In this document: positions 50,592-59,848 of the stretch, one piece after another
Numbering within the stretch: the stretch's first letter is position 1
How the letters are laid out: each line of letters opens with the position of its first letter
Origin: Xanthobacter oligotrophicus
GTDB lineage: Bacteria > Pseudomonadota > Alphaproteobacteria > Rhizobiales > Xanthobacteraceae
Direction of reading: 5' to 3'
DNA: 64,000 nt
Assembly (NCBI RefSeq): GCF_008364685.1
Contig: NZ_VTTL01000013.1
Coordinates: 62,001 to 126,000 of the forward strand
Program-made: the position numbers and the translations under genes
Notes under the pieces: generated by a model
What the model was told of the DNA's origin: nothing
Seen by the model: only the letters and a program-made list of their open reading frames with translations
Databases searched by the model: none

Positions 50592-51763
50592 GGTTTTGCT
50601 CCTTCCCGCCGGCCCGCCGGCATTCCGCCGATGGTGCGGTAGATGAAATCGGGCGCGGTGCCCGCCGCCTCGGCGGTGGCCAGTGCCTCCACCTTGGCAT
50701 GGAACGGGGATTTCGAGCAGGCCGGATCGGTCAGGCTGGCATCTCCCGCCAGCGCCATGGCCTGGCAGCGGCAGCCGCCGAAATCCATCTCCCGCCGGTC
50801 GCAGCTGCGGCACGGCTCGCGCATCCAGTCGGTGCCGCGATAGGCGTTGAAGGCCGGCGAGGCGCGCCAGATATCGCCCAGCGCGTGATCGCGCACCGAC
50901 CAGAACTCAAGGCCCGGAATGCTCTCAGCCGCATGACAGGGCAGCACCCGGCCGGTGGGCGTGACATTCAGCGTGCGCCGGCCCCAGCCGCCGGAACAGG
51001 GCTTGGGATAGCGGGCGTAATAGTCCGGGATCACCATGTCGATGACCAGCACGCCTTCGAGCCGCTTGCGCGCCTCTTCCACGATGGCGACCGAGCGGTC
51101 CACGTCGGGGCGCGCCGGCATCAGCGCCGCGCGGTTGGCATAGGCCCAGCCGTAATATTGGGTGTGCGCCACCTCCAGCCGCCGCGCCTTCAGCGCGATG
51201 GCCAGTTCGATCATGTCCTCCACCTCGTGGATGTTGGCGCGATGGAACACCGCGTTCACGGTGAGCGGCAGGCCGAGGTCAGTCACCTGCGCGGCGAAGG
51301 CGAGCTTGGCGGCATGGCCGCCCGCATAGCCGCCGACGCGATCGGTGGTTTCAGCCTTGGCGCCCTGGAAGGAGAGCTGCACATGGTCCAGCCCCGCCTC
51401 GGACAGGGCAGGCAGCATGGCCCCGGCCCGGCCGACGCCGGAGGTGATGAGATTGGTGTAGAGCCCCTCGGCCGCGCAATGGGCGGTCAGTTCCACGAGG
51501 TCCGCCCGCGCCGTGGGCTCGCCGCCGGAGAGGTGGACGTGCAGCACACCAAGGGCCGCCGCCTCGCTCAGCACACGCTTCCAGGTGGCGGTGTCCAGCT
51601 CCGCCTCGCGGCGCTCCAGCTCCAGCGGATTGGAGCAATAGGGGCAGCGCAGGGGGCAGCGATGGGTCAGCTCGGCGAGGATGCCGATGGGATGGCCGAC
51701 AGGATGCACCGCCGCCGGGCGGGGCGCCGTCTCCAGATTCAGTTCGGCCGTGGCATTGGTCAT
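50588..51763 (-). CDS. pqqE: PqqA peptide cyclase, radical SAM enzyme
   Basis: 391 aa. The radical SAM cluster is C36-x3-C40-x2-C43 ([12 protein letters not shown]). The C-terminal SPASM region has [22 protein letters not shown] and [19 protein letters not shown] for auxiliary iron-sulfur clusters. It forms the Glu-Tyr carbon-carbon bond in PqqA, with PqqD presenting the peptide. Overlaps pqqD by ATGA. Confidence 0.97.
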   Translation of the reverse strand: MTNATAELNLETAPRPAAVHPVGHPIGILAELTHRCPLRCPYCSNPLELERREAELDTATWKRVLSEAAALGVLHVHLSGGEPTARADLVELTAHCAAEGLYTNLITSGVGRAGAMLPALSEAGLDHVQLSFQGAKAETTDRVGGYAGGHAAKLAFAAQVTDLGLPLTVNAVFHRANIHEVEDMIELAIALKARRLEVAHTQYYGWAYANRAALMPARPDVDRSVAIVEEARKRLEGVLVIDMVIPDYYARYPKPCSGGWGRRTLNVTPTGRVLPCHAAESIPGLEFWSVRDHALGDIWRASPAFNAYRGTDWMREPCRSCDRREMDFGGCRCQAMALAGDASLTDPACSKSPFHAKVEALATAEAAGTAPDFIYRTIGGMPAGRREGAKP

Positions 51764-52035
51764 CGCTCGATCACCCGCCGCGCAATGAGATCGCCGATCA
51801 TGTCGCGCACGTCGTCGGCGATCACCTCGCGCTTTTCGTCGAAGCGCAGCGCCAGCTCATCCACGATCTGGCCGCAGGTGCGCTGGCCGTCCACCAGCTC
51901 CAACACCGCGGCGGCGGTCTCGTCGATGTCGAAGGCCCGCTCCGGGGCGAGCAGCACGTGGCGCTCGCGGACCTGATCATACTTCAGTTTCACCCCGCGC
52001 GGCAGGCGCGGCACGTCGGTCTCTTCCGCCCGCAT
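51760..52035 (-). CDS. pqqD: PqqA-binding chaperone
   Basis: 91 aa, RRE-type winged helix fold: [48 protein letters not shown]. It binds PqqA and delivers it to PqqE. A separate gene here (not fused to pqqC as in Methylobacterium), three bases after pqqC and overlapping pqqE. Confidence 0.95.
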   Translation of the reverse strand: MRAEETDVPRLPRGVKLKYDQVRERHVLLAPERAFDIDETAAAVLELVDGQRTCGQIVDELALRFDEKREVIADDVRDMIGDLIARRVIER

Positions 52036-52038
52036 GGC

Positions 52039-52839
52039 TCAGCCGGCCTCGACCAGAGCGATGCCCGGCCGCCACGCACCGGGCGCCGGCCAGCCGGGCT
52101 CCACATAGGCGAAGTAAAGCGCATCGAGCTGCGCCCAGAGAACTTCGGTCTTGAAAGTCAAGGCGCGGATGACGGCGCGCTGCTCGGCAACCGTGCGCGC
52201 GTTCTTCTTCACATAGTCGAGGGCGAAGTCGGCATCCTTCGGCGCCTGGTCGAGGCGGCGGCGGAAATAGGCGACGACGCGCTCGTTGATGAAATCGTAA
52301 TTGGCCAGCATGCCCGAGATGCGCTCGGCATGGATGCCCGGCGCGAACAGCTCGGTGAGGGAAGAGGCCACCGCCTCCAGCAGCGAATGGTCGGCGACGA
52401 AGCGCACATAGGCTTCCACCGCGAATTTGGTGGCCGGCAGCGCGCCCTCCTTGGACACCACATAATCGCGGTCGAGGCCGAGGCCGTCAGTGAGCACCAG
52501 CCAGCGCTCGATGCCGCCGGTGTCGCCCTCGAATCCGTCATGGTCAGTGATGCGGTGGAGCCATTCGCGGCGCAGCTCACGATCGTCGCAGCGGCTCATG
52601 AGCGCCGCATCCTTGCGGGGAATGGCGGACTGGTAGCAGTAGCGGTTAAGCGCCCAGGCGCGCACCTGGTCCCGGCTCAGCTTGCCGGAATGCAGCAGCT
52701 TATGGAACGGGTGGAGATTGTGGTAGCGCGTGGCTCCCACCTCACGCAGCGCCGCTTCCAGCCCTTCGGGCGACAAAGGCTCGGACGGCGCGGGCAAGGG
52801 CGGGAACACCGGCGGCTCGGCAAGGGCGAGGAAGGTCAT
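52039..52839 (-). CDS. pqqC: Pyrroloquinoline-quinone synthase
   Basis: 266 aa from the ATG at 52839. Heme-oxygenase-like helical fold; conserved YHNLHPFHKLLHSGKLSRDQVRAWALNRYCYQSAIPRKDAALMSR and ITDHDGFEGDTGGIERWL supply the active-site His, Tyr and Arg residues. It carries out the last ring closure and oxidation to PQQ without a cofactor. Overlaps pqqB by ATGA. Confidence 0.97.
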   Translation of the reverse strand: MTFLALAEPPVFPPLPAPSEPLSPEGLEAALREVGATRYHNLHPFHKLLHSGKLSRDQVRAWALNRYCYQSAIPRKDAALMSRCDDRELRREWLHRITDHDGFEGDTGGIERWLVLTDGLGLDRDYVVSKEGALPATKFAVEAYVRFVADHSLLEAVASSLTELFAPGIHAERISGMLANYDFINERVVAYFRRRLDQAPKDADFALDYVKKNARTVAEQRAVIRALTFKTEVLWAQLDALYFAYVEPGWPAPGAWRPGIALVEAG

Positions 52840-53735
52840 AACGAGAACTCCATTCCGTCGCGGGCCACCGTCCAGCCGGCCTGCTCCACGGCGTGGCGCT
52901 CCTGCGAGCCATCCACCAGCGCCGGGTTGGTATTGTTGATGTGGATGAACACGCGCCGCGCCACCGGCACGTCCTTGAGCAGCGCCACGGTGCCGTCGTC
53001 GCCGGACATGGAGAGGTGCCCCATGCGCGCACCGGTCTTGGTGCCGACGCCGGCCTCGATCATCTCGTCGTCGCGATAGAGCGTGCCGTCGAAGAACAGG
53101 AGATCGGCCCCGACGATCCGCTCGCGCACCGCCGGCGTCACCGCCGCGCAGCCGGGAATGTAGACGAGGCGCTTGTCCGCGCAGGTGATAGTGACGCCCA
53201 CGGTGGAGCCGGTCTCCTCGCCGATGACGAGGCTGGCGTCCTCGCGCCAGAGCGGCACCTTTCCGGGCACGGTGAAGAATTCCATCGTAAGCCCCGGCGC
53301 CGGTGAGAACGCCTCGCCGAACACGGCGGCGGTGCGGCTGACGAAGGCCCGCGCCACCACGTTGAACACCTGGTTCTCTTTCAGCAGCCCGAGGGTCTCC
53401 GCCGTGCCAAAGAGGGCAAACGGCTGGGATTCGCGGAGCGAGAGCAGGCCAGCAATGTGGTCCACGTCCCCGTTGGTGAGGACAACCGCGCGAATGGGGC
53501 TGTCGCGCTCGCCCGTTCGCGGCTTGAGCGCGGGCGTGGCCGAAATCTGCGCCCGAAGGTCGGGCGAGGCATTGAGCAGGACCCAATCTGAGCCGTCTGC
53601 GGAGACGGCAATGCTCGACTGGGTGCGCGGCGTGACGCGAGGGTCTCCCGACCAGGCCATGCGGCACACCGGACAGCGGCAATTCCATTGGGGAACGCCG
53701 CCGCCGGCCGCCGAACCGAGAACGATCACCTGCAT
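52836..53735 (-). CDS. pqqB: PQQ biosynthesis protein PqqB, MBL fold
   Basis: 299 aa. N-terminal QVIVLGSAAGGGVPQWNCRCPVC is the family signature (the two Cys hold zinc). NGDVDHIAGLLSLRE replaces the usual HxHxDH, as normal in PqqB. It hydroxylates the tyrosine part of the PqqA cross-link. Starts 52 bases after pqqA, with an AGGAGCG ribosome site. Confidence 0.97.
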   Translation of the reverse strand: MQVIVLGSAAGGGVPQWNCRCPVCRMAWSGDPRVTPRTQSSIAVSADGSDWVLLNASPDLRAQISATPALKPRTGERDSPIRAVVLTNGDVDHIAGLLSLRESQPFALFGTAETLGLLKENQVFNVVARAFVSRTAAVFGEAFSPAPGLTMEFFTVPGKVPLWREDASLVIGEETGSTVGVTITCADKRLVYIPGCAAVTPAVRERIVGADLLFFDGTLYRDDEMIEAGVGTKTGARMGHLSMSGDDGTVALLKDVPVARRVFIHINNTNPALVDGSQERHAVEQAGWTVARDGMEFSL

Positions 53736-53787
53736 GATGCGTCGAACGCTCCTGCCTTATCGCTCCCGGCCACCGACCTCATTCGGA

Positions 53788-53865
53788 TCAGAAATCGGCC
53801 GGCAGATAAGCGGTGACTTCCATGCCAACGCAGACTTCGCAGACCTGAGGCTTGTTCCAACGCAT
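53788..53865 (-). CDS. pqqA: PQQ precursor peptide
   Basis: 25 aa, ATG at 53865 behind CCGGAGGAAGC. MRWNKPQVCEVCVGMEVTAY then LPADF. Glu16 and Tyr20 in E-V-T-A-Y are the two residues joined to form PQQ. A very short gene found by reading upstream of pqqB. Confidence 0.96.
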   Translation of the reverse strand: MRWNKPQVCEVCVGMEVTAYLPADF

Positions 53866-53891
53866 GTTGCTTCCTCCGGTTATGTGCTCCA

Positions 53892-53909
53892 GATCTTTCT
53901 AAGAAGATC
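53892..53909. promoter_or_regulatory. Inverted repeat before pqqA
   Basis: GATCTT (53892-53897), TCTAAG, AAGATC (53904-53909), ending 27 bases before the pqqA ATG in an AT-rich leader (53880-53990). It could be an operator for the adjacent two-component regulator or a leader hairpin. Confidence 0.45.
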
Positions 53910-54009
53910 ATAAGAACACTCTGCAATGATGAAGTTCATCGCATTGAGATCAAATATTGGCGTTAGATTTGGTTCCCGCAAGCAAAATGTGATGCTGCGC
54001 CGCAACAGA

Positions 54010-54708
54010 TCATTGGGCGGCGGCGGGCGCCGAGAGGTCCAGCATGAAGCCGCGGCCGCGCACCGTGGACACCTGCGGGCCGCCGGCTCGGCTCACCGGC
54101 GCCAGCTTGGTGCGCAGGTAGCCCACATAGACATCCACCACGTTGAGCGAGGCGCCGCCCTGGTTGGCCCAGAGCCGGTCGAAGATTTCGCCGCGTGGCA
54201 CCGGCCGGTTGGGGGTCGCCATCAACAGGGCCAGCAGCTCCGCCTCCCGCTCCGTCAGGCGTGCATGGATCTCGCCGAACAGCACGGTGCGGGTGGACTG
54301 GTCGAGCACCAGGCGCCCTGCGACAATCCGGCCCGCGTGGTTGTCGCCGAGGCGGTGCAGCAGGTGGGCACGCAGCCGCGCCACCAGCTCGGCGAACTCG
54401 AACGGCTTCACGATGTAGTCGTCGGCGCCGGCGCCAAGGCCCTCGGCCCGGTCGCGCACCTCGTCCTTGGCGGACAGGAACAGGATGGGGCCGGAGTGCC
54501 CGGTCTCGCGCAGCGCCCGGCACACCTCGATCCCCGAGCCGTCGGGCAGCATGATGTCGAGCACCACGGCGCAGGGATTGTACTGGCGCGCCGCCTCCAG
54601 CGCCTCGTCGGCGCGGCCTACCACGGTCACGTCGAAGCCTTCGGCCGAGAGCCCGCGGCTCAGCATCGCGCCGATGTCGCTGTCATCCTCGACCACCAGA
54701 ATGTTCAT
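54010..54708 (-). CDS. OmpR-family response regulator next to pqq
   Basis: 232 aa, ATG at 54708 behind GAGGAGGACAC. The receiver has EDD at 7-9, Asp51 in VVLDIMLP, Ser in FLSAKD and Lys in YIVKPF. Winged helix from about residue 130 (ARLTEREAELLALLMATPNRPVPRGEIFDRLW, VDVYVGYLRTKL, VRGRGFML). It is encoded 26 bases after its kinase and 144 bases before pqqA, in the same direction. It is a fair candidate for control of pqq or xox genes, but no target site is proven. Confidence 0.88.
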   Translation of the reverse strand: MNILVVEDDSDIGAMLSRGLSAEGFDVTVVGRADEALEAARQYNPCAVVLDIMLPDGSGIEVCRALRETGHSGPILFLSAKDEVRDRAEGLGAGADDYIVKPFEFAELVARLRAHLLHRLGDNHAGRIVAGRLVLDQSTRTVLFGEIHARLTEREAELLALLMATPNRPVPRGEIFDRLWANQGGASLNVVDVYVGYLRTKLAPVSRAGGPQVSTVRGRGFMLDLSAPAAAQ

Positions 54709-54734
54709 GTGTCCTCCTCGCCGGGCGGGTTCGC

Positions 54735-56348
54735 TCAGGCGCCGCGTGTCTCCACAGCCTCTTGAAGGGCCTGCGACCGGGGCAGCGCGATGACCACGCG
54801 GGTACCGCCCCCTTCTCCCTCTTCCAGTGTGATCCGTCCACCGTGCCGCGTCACCACCCATTCCGCCAGCGCGAGGCCGAGGCCGAATCCTGTCCCCTCG
54901 CCCAACCGCTCACCCCGCTCGAAGCGCTTGAACAGCCCGGCCCGCGCCTCCGGCGGGATGCCGCGGCCGTCGTCGCTCACCGTGATCTCATCCGCCACCA
55001 CCCCGCCGGCTCCGGCCACGGTGGCGACCGCGAGCGTGATGCGCGTCACCTTGCCGCCATGGCGCAGGGCATTGTCGATGAGGCCTTCCACCACCTGCCG
55101 CAGCCATTCGCGGTCGGCATGGACGAGAGGGCCGGGCGCCTCTCCCTCCAGCGTGAGACTCACCCCCTGCCGGCGCGCCACGGTCTCGAAGCCGGCGACG
55201 GCGTCGGCCAGAAGCGGCACCAGCGGCACGTCCTGGAACACCAGCTCGATCTCCCCGCTTTCCGAGCGGGCGACGCGCAGCAGGTCCTCGATCCGCCGGT
55301 GCAGGCGCCCGGCCCGCTTGCGGATGGTGGCGAGCACCGTGCGGCTGAGATCCTCGGGAATGGCGGGGGCACGCTGGGTCACGTCGCATTCGCCGATGAT
55401 GACGGTGAGCGGCGTGCGCAACTCATGGCTCACATCGGTGAAGAAGCGCCGGCGGGAGGCGTCGATGGCGGCGAGCCGGGCATTGGCCGCCGTGAGGTCG
55501 GCAGTACGCTCGGAAATGGTCTTCTCCAGCAGGGCGCGGTCCTCGACCACCTGCCGCTCACGGCGGCCGAGGCGCGCGGCCATGCGGTTGAAGCGCGCCG
55601 TCAGCACGCCCAGCTCGTCGCGCGGGCCGATGGTGAGGCGGGTATCGAGGTCGCCCCGACCGATGGCGGCGGCGGCCCGGTCCATCTCCCGGAGCCGGGT
55701 CAGCAGCGGCCGGGCCAGCGCGCGATAGAGGATCACCGCCGCGGCGAGCACGAGGGCGGCGAGCGCCACCGCGCCCAACCGGAGGCGGAAGGAGAGGCCC
55801 AGCGCCTCCTCCCGCGCGCTCGTCACGGCGCGGCGCTCGCTCTCGACCAGCAGCGAGAGGGTGGGACCGGCGGAGGCGGCAAAGCCGTTGAGCGCGCCGC
55901 GCACCCGATCGCCGCGGCTGCGGGCATCCACATCGGCCACGGCTCCGGAGATCTGGCGGTCGAGCACGGTGAAATCGGCCCGCAGGTGGGCGAGCATGCG
56001 CTCGCGCGGGCGCACCCCGGTCTCAAGCGCGGGACTGGTCTCCGCCGCGCGCACGGTCGCGGCTTCCAGCACGGCGGCCACGCGGGCGCCGGCATCCTCC
56101 ATGCGGCCCAGATCCGCACGTCCCATCTCCGCGCCGGGGCTTTCGGCGACGGCCACGGCGGCAAGGCCGAAATCGGAAAGGCGGGCGGAGATTTCGGTGA
56201 GCAGGTCCAGTCGCTGCTGGGCCGAGACTGTCGCCTCCAGGGCGCGATCCGCCGCCCCGGCCGCAAGGAGAACCCCCACGGCGGCCAGGATGGCAAAGGA
56301 AGCCGCTGCCCCGCTCAAGGCGGCGAGCTTGAAGCGGATGGATCGCAT
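54735..56348 (-). CDS. Membrane sensor histidine kinase next to pqq
   Basis: 537 aa from the ATG at 56348. First segment at residues 8-32; a helical periplasmic sensor of about 155 residues (35-190), a four-helix-bundle type with several Ala/Glu heptads; second segment 191-210; HAMP (211-265); coiled coil; phospho-acceptor His308 in DVSHELRTPLT; ATPase motifs LIDNALRHGG, VSDDGRGIP, GFGLGLALAEWVV. The periplasmic part has no recognised ligand-binding fold. Pairs with the regulator downstream. Confidence 0.9.
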   Translation of the reverse strand: MRSIRFKLAALSGAAASFAILAAVGVLLAAGAADRALEATVSAQQRLDLLTEISARLSDFGLAAVAVAESPGAEMGRADLGRMEDAGARVAAVLEAATVRAAETSPALETGVRPRERMLAHLRADFTVLDRQISGAVADVDARSRGDRVRGALNGFAASAGPTLSLLVESERRAVTSAREEALGLSFRLRLGAVALAALVLAAAVILYRALARPLLTRLREMDRAAAAIGRGDLDTRLTIGPRDELGVLTARFNRMAARLGRRERQVVEDRALLEKTISERTADLTAANARLAAIDASRRRFFTDVSHELRTPLTVIIGECDVTQRAPAIPEDLSRTVLATIRKRAGRLHRRIEDLLRVARSESGEIELVFQDVPLVPLLADAVAGFETVARRQGVSLTLEGEAPGPLVHADREWLRQVVEGLIDNALRHGGKVTRITLAVATVAGAGGVVADEITVSDDGRGIPPEARAGLFKRFERGERLGEGTGFGLGLALAEWVVTRHGGRITLEEGEGGGTRVVIALPRSQALQEAVETRGA

Positions 56349-56536
56349 TGCCCGCGCCGGTCTTCCTCCCGGGGACACCCGGTCGTTCTGATTATCCGTC
56401 TTTATACCATCGGCCTCGGTCTTCGACCGATGCCAAGTGGGTCCGCTCAAACGCCGCGCGGGCTCGGCCGATGGCCCGTAAGCAAAGCTCACGAGCCATC
56501 GGCAATAGATACACGAAAACAGCGGACACCAAAGGA

Positions 56537-56581
56537 AACGCCGCCGAACGCACAAAGCATCCGGCGGCGTTCTGTCGGTCA
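56537..56581 (-). terminator. Terminator of secB
   Basis: AACGCCGCCG (56537-56546) and CGGCGGCGTT (56572-56581) with a 25-base loop. On the minus strand it is followed by TTTCCTTTGG. Confidence 0.6.
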
Positions 56582-56596
56582 GGTTTGCGTCAGCGC

Positions 56597-57067
56597 TCAG
56601 GCCTGGAGGCGCCCGCCTTCCTGCTGGATGCGCTGCTGGAACAGCGCGGCGAAATCCACCGGATCGATCATCAGGGGCGGGAAGCCGCCGTTGCGCACCG
56701 CGTCGGCGATGATCTGACGGGCGAAGGGGAAGAGCAGGCGCGGGCACTCGATGAGCGCCACCGGCTGCAGGCTCTCTTCCGGCACGTTCAGGATGCGGAA
56801 CACGCCAGCATAGACCAGCTCGAAGGCGAACAGGGTGTTGCCCTCGATGCTGGCGCCGCCTTCGATCTTCAGCTCCACCTCGAACTCGCCATTACCGCCG
56901 GGGCGGGCGTTGACGTGGATCTGGATGTTGACGTCGGGCTGGCTGGGCGGAGCGGCGAGGGAGCGCGGCGCGTTGGGATTCTCGAAGGAGAAATCCTTGA
57001 TGTACTGCGCGAGCACGTTCAGCGACGGCGCCGCATTCTGGGTGGGGCCGCCATTCTGCGTGGCCAT
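56597..57067 (-). CDS. secB: Protein-export chaperone SecB
   Basis: 156 aa from the ATG at 57067. Family signature: [22 protein letters not shown], then [28 protein letters not shown], and the C-terminal [22 protein letters not shown]. It is a tetrameric cytosolic chaperone that keeps preproteins unfolded for SecA. Monocistronic with its own terminator. Confidence 0.96.
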   Translation of the reverse strand: MATQNGGPTQNAAPSLNVLAQYIKDFSFENPNAPRSLAAPPSQPDVNIQIHVNARPGGNGEFEVELKIEGGASIEGNTLFAFELVYAGVFRILNVPEESLQPVALIECPRLLFPFARQIIADAVRNGGFPPLMIDPVDFAALFQQRIQQEGGRLQA

Positions 57068-57248
57068 GCGCATCTCCGTTTGGTATCGATGGTGTCCAGA
57101 CGCGCCCCGATCCGAGGCGCGGCGTCCGCTACCACGCTTGGAGCCAAGCGGCAAGGTTGCGTGCCCCTGCCGGCGTATCGCGAAGTGCAACAGGGTGCCG
57201 TTTGGCCAGACCTTGCGGTTCGGCGCGATGCACCAAGGGAGCAGATCC

Positions 57249-57683
57249 ATGCCCGACGCATCGGCTCTTCTTGGCACCTGGCGGATGGTGTCGTGGACAC
57301 GCACGGTCGTCGCGACCGGGGTCACGACCGACGCCATGGGCGCCAATCCCAATGGATATATTGCCTATCATGCGGACGGCCGGATGATGGCTCTCGTGGT
57401 CAGCAGCCAGCGGAAGAAGCTCGGCGCCCCGACTCCGACCGACCCGGAGAAGGTGGCGCTGTTCGATTCCATGCTTGCTTATGCGGCGACCTATGAGATC
57501 AAGGGCAACGTGGTCATCCACCACGTGGATGCGACCTGGAACCCGGCCTGGGGTCCCGATCTGGTCCGGCCCTTCACGCTCGACGGGGACACGCTGGTGA
57601 TCAGCGGCGCCCCCGGCCGGGATCCGGTTTCCGGCGAGGACGTGGTTTACCGGATGGAGTTTCGCAGGGTGGCGCAGCCCTAG
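57249..57683 (+). CDS. Lipocalin-like domain protein
   Basis: 144 aa, ATG at 57249. [18 protein letters not shown] opens a small beta-barrel; [19 protein letters not shown] and [26 protein letters not shown] follow the conserved pattern of lipocalin-like (Lipocalin_5) proteins, ending YRMEFRRV. No signal peptide, so cytosolic. Ligand unknown. Confidence 0.8.
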   Translation: MPDASALLGTWRMVSWTRTVVATGVTTDAMGANPNGYIAYHADGRMMALVVSSQRKKLGAPTPTDPEKVALFDSMLAYAATYEIKGNVVIHHVDATWNPAWGPDLVRPFTLDGDTLVISGAPGRDPVSGEDVVYRMEFRRVAQP

Positions 57684-57737
57684 AGCACGCGGGAAAAGAG
57701 CACGTGCGTCGCGCGCCCATGACGTAAGGAGCACATC

Positions 57738-57935
57738 ATGTCCGATGAAACCCCCGCGCCGCAGCGCAAGCCCCTGAGCGAGGCCGCGCAGCGCGCGCTC
57801 GCCGAGGCTCAGGCCCGCCGCGCCGCCATTGATGCGGCCACCAAAGAGCGGCCGAAGGAGATCAACGGCCGCGACGGCCTCGAGCCGGTGCGCTACGGCG
57901 ACTGGGAAGTGGGAGGCATCGCCTCCGACTTCTGA
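57738..57935 (+). CDS. DUF1674 protein (SDHAF4-like)
   Basis: 65 aa behind AAGGAGCACATC. The C-terminal half carries the family's diagnostic E-I-N-G-R-x-G-L-E-P-V-R-Y-G-D-W-E and ends G-G-I-A-S-D-F. Eukaryotic SDHAF4 shares this end and assists flavinylated SdhA in complex II assembly; the same job is inferred for the bacterial protein. The first 30 residues are Ala/Arg-rich and helical. Confidence 0.9.
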   Translation: MSDETPAPQRKPLSEAAQRALAEAQARRAAIDAATKERPKEINGRDGLEPVRYGDWEVGGIASDF

Positions 57936-57974
57936 GCGGCGATGCCTCTTCCGTTACGGGAGTGGGCGGAGCCC

Positions 57975-58793
57975 TCAGCCCACCAGCGCGAGGCCGATGA
58001 GCCCGGCGACGCCGACGACGATGCGCCACCAGCCGAACGGCGCGTAGCCGTGCTTGGCGACGAAATCGAGCAGGGTCCGCACCACCAGCACCGCCGCGCA
58101 GAACGCCGCGATGAAACCGATGACGATGAGCAGGCCATCGTCCATGGAGAGGTTGTTGCGGTTCTTGAAGAGGTCGTAGGCGAACGCCCCGGCCATGGTG
58201 GGCAAGGCGAGGAAGAACGAGAATTCCGCCGCCGCCCTCTTGTCGACGCCCATCAGCATGGCGCCGACGATGGTGGAGCCCGAGCGCGACATGCCGGGGA
58301 TCATGGCCAGGCACTGGAAGAAGCCGATCTTCAGCGCCAGCAGCAGCGGCAGACCCATGGCGTTGTTGTAGCGCGGCTCCGGCACCACCTTGTCGATGAA
58401 CAGAAGCACGATGCCGCCGAGAATCAGCGTCACGCAGATCAGGGCCGGCGTCTCGAACAGCACGCTCTTGATGAAGCCGTGGGCCAGCGCCCCGATGACC
58501 GCCGCCGGCAGGAAGGCGACGAGGATGCCAATCACGAAGCGCCGCGCGCCCGGATTGGTGGGCAGCTGCTGCGCCACCTTGAGGAAGCGCTGGAAATAGA
58601 CGGTGAGGATGGCGAGCACCGCGCCGAGCTGGATCAGCACCTCGAAGGTGTGGCCGGCGCTCTCGAACCTCAGGAAATGCCCCAGGAGCAGGATGTGGGC
58701 GGTGGAGGAGACGGGAATGAACTCCGTCAGCCCCTCCACAAGGCCGAGAACGAGGGCTTCGAGCATGGCGCCGAGGGTCATGAGTGAGGTCAT
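57975..58793 (-). CDS. uppP: Undecaprenyl-diphosphatase UppP (BacA)
   Basis: 272 aa from the ATG at 58793. [22 protein letters not shown] and [19 protein letters not shown] are the two active-site motifs, with eight membrane segments around them. It recycles the lipid carrier of peptidoglycan synthesis at the membrane and confers bacitracin tolerance when raised. Convergent with the DUF1674 gene, 39 bases apart. Confidence 0.96.
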   Translation of the reverse strand: MTSLMTLGAMLEALVLGLVEGLTEFIPVSSTAHILLLGHFLRFESAGHTFEVLIQLGAVLAILTVYFQRFLKVAQQLPTNPGARRFVIGILVAFLPAAVIGALAHGFIKSVLFETPALICVTLILGGIVLLFIDKVVPEPRYNNAMGLPLLLALKIGFFQCLAMIPGMSRSGSTIVGAMLMGVDKRAAAEFSFFLALPTMAGAFAYDLFKNRNNLSMDDGLLIVIGFIAAFCAAVLVVRTLLDFVAKHGYAPFGWWRIVVGVAGLIGLALVG

Positions 58794-59158
58794 CCGGAAG
58801 GCGGGTAGGGATGGCGCATCCTGTTCCGTCCCCTTCGCAGGTGCAATCGCGCGTCCGTGACCGGAGGCGTCGCGCACCCTGCCGCCGCGTCATTTCCTCA
58901 CGGCATGTGGCCCGCCCGCCACAGGCCAGATTGCCGCAACGGCAAGTTCTAAGCCTTGAGCTGCCAAGAGAATCCGCTCACGGCGGCGTTCTCATCTTGT
59001 CGTTCTGTTAACCCTGTTTCGCCGGGCCGCCCGGCCGCCCCATGCCCAGCGCAAAATGCTGCACTGCGGTGGAACCAATCGGAAAGAATCGCGCTCTAAA
59101 ACTGATGGGAGCCGGTGACTGGCCTTCTCCCCACCTGACCCCCGGCGAAAATTGCATC
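58794..59158. promoter_or_regulatory. Divergent region between uppP and the GST gene
   Basis: 365 bases. No convincing gene, though the frame of the GST extends back to an ATG at 59042. Promoters for both genes are expected; GTTCTGTTAACCCTG near 59000 is the AT-richest spot. No clear operator. Confidence 0.45.
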
Positions 59159-59848
59159 ATGTATCTGCATCACCATCCCTTTTGCCCGCATTCACGGTTT
59201 GTCCGCCTCCTGCTCTCCGAATACGGGCTCGAACCGGAGCTCGTCGAGGAACGGGTGTGGGAGCGCAGGCCCGGCTTCCTGGCCCTCAACCCGTCCGGCG
59301 AGACGCCGGTGATCGTAGAGGAGATGGCGGCTTCGGTGCCCGGCGCCAGCATCATCGCCGAATGGCTCGACGAGACGCGCGGCCTTGCCCTCGGCGACCA
59401 CCGCCTGCTGCCGGATTCCCCGGCGGCGCGGGTGGAGGTGCGCCGGCTCACCCAATGGTTCAACGAGAAGATGTATGTGGAGGCCACCGAGCCCCTGGTG
59501 CGCGAGCGCATCCACAAGCGCTACATGACGCGCGAGCAAGGCGGCGGCTCGCCGGATGCGACCTCGCTTCGCATGGGCCGCAGCAATCTGCGCTATCATC
59601 TGAAATATATCGGCTGGCTGGCCAAGGCGCGCAAATGGCTCGCCGGGGAGAAGCTGAGCCAGGCCGACCTTGCCGCCGCAGCCCATCTCTCGGTGGCCGA
59701 CTATCTGGGCGACGTGCCGTGGGACGAGGACGATCACGCGAGGGACTGGTACGCGCGGATCAAGTCGCGCCCGACCTTCCGTGCCCTGCTGACCGAGAGC
59801 ATTCCGGGGATGCCGCCCTCCAAGACCTACGCGGACCTCGATTTCTGA
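59159..59848 (+). CDS. Glutathione S-transferase family protein
   Basis: 229 aa from the ATG at 59159 ([23 protein letters not shown]), where the thioredoxin-like domain begins. [16 protein letters not shown] is the glutathione-binding region. The helical C-terminal domain runs from about residue 90 and has the usual [16 protein letters not shown] motif. The CPHS near the start is the usual active-site position; the enzyme could be a Cys- or Ser-type GST. Translationally coupled to queG. Confidence 0.88.
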   Translation: MYLHHHPFCPHSRFVRLLLSEYGLEPELVEERVWERRPGFLALNPSGETPVIVEEMAASVPGASIIAEWLDETRGLALGDHRLLPDSPAARVEVRRLTQWFNEKMYVEATEPLVRERIHKRYMTREQGGGSPDATSLRMGRSNLRYHLKYIGWLAKARKWLAGEKLSQADLAAAAHLSVADYLGDVPWDEDDHARDWYARIKSRPTFRALLTESIPGMPPSKTYADLDF

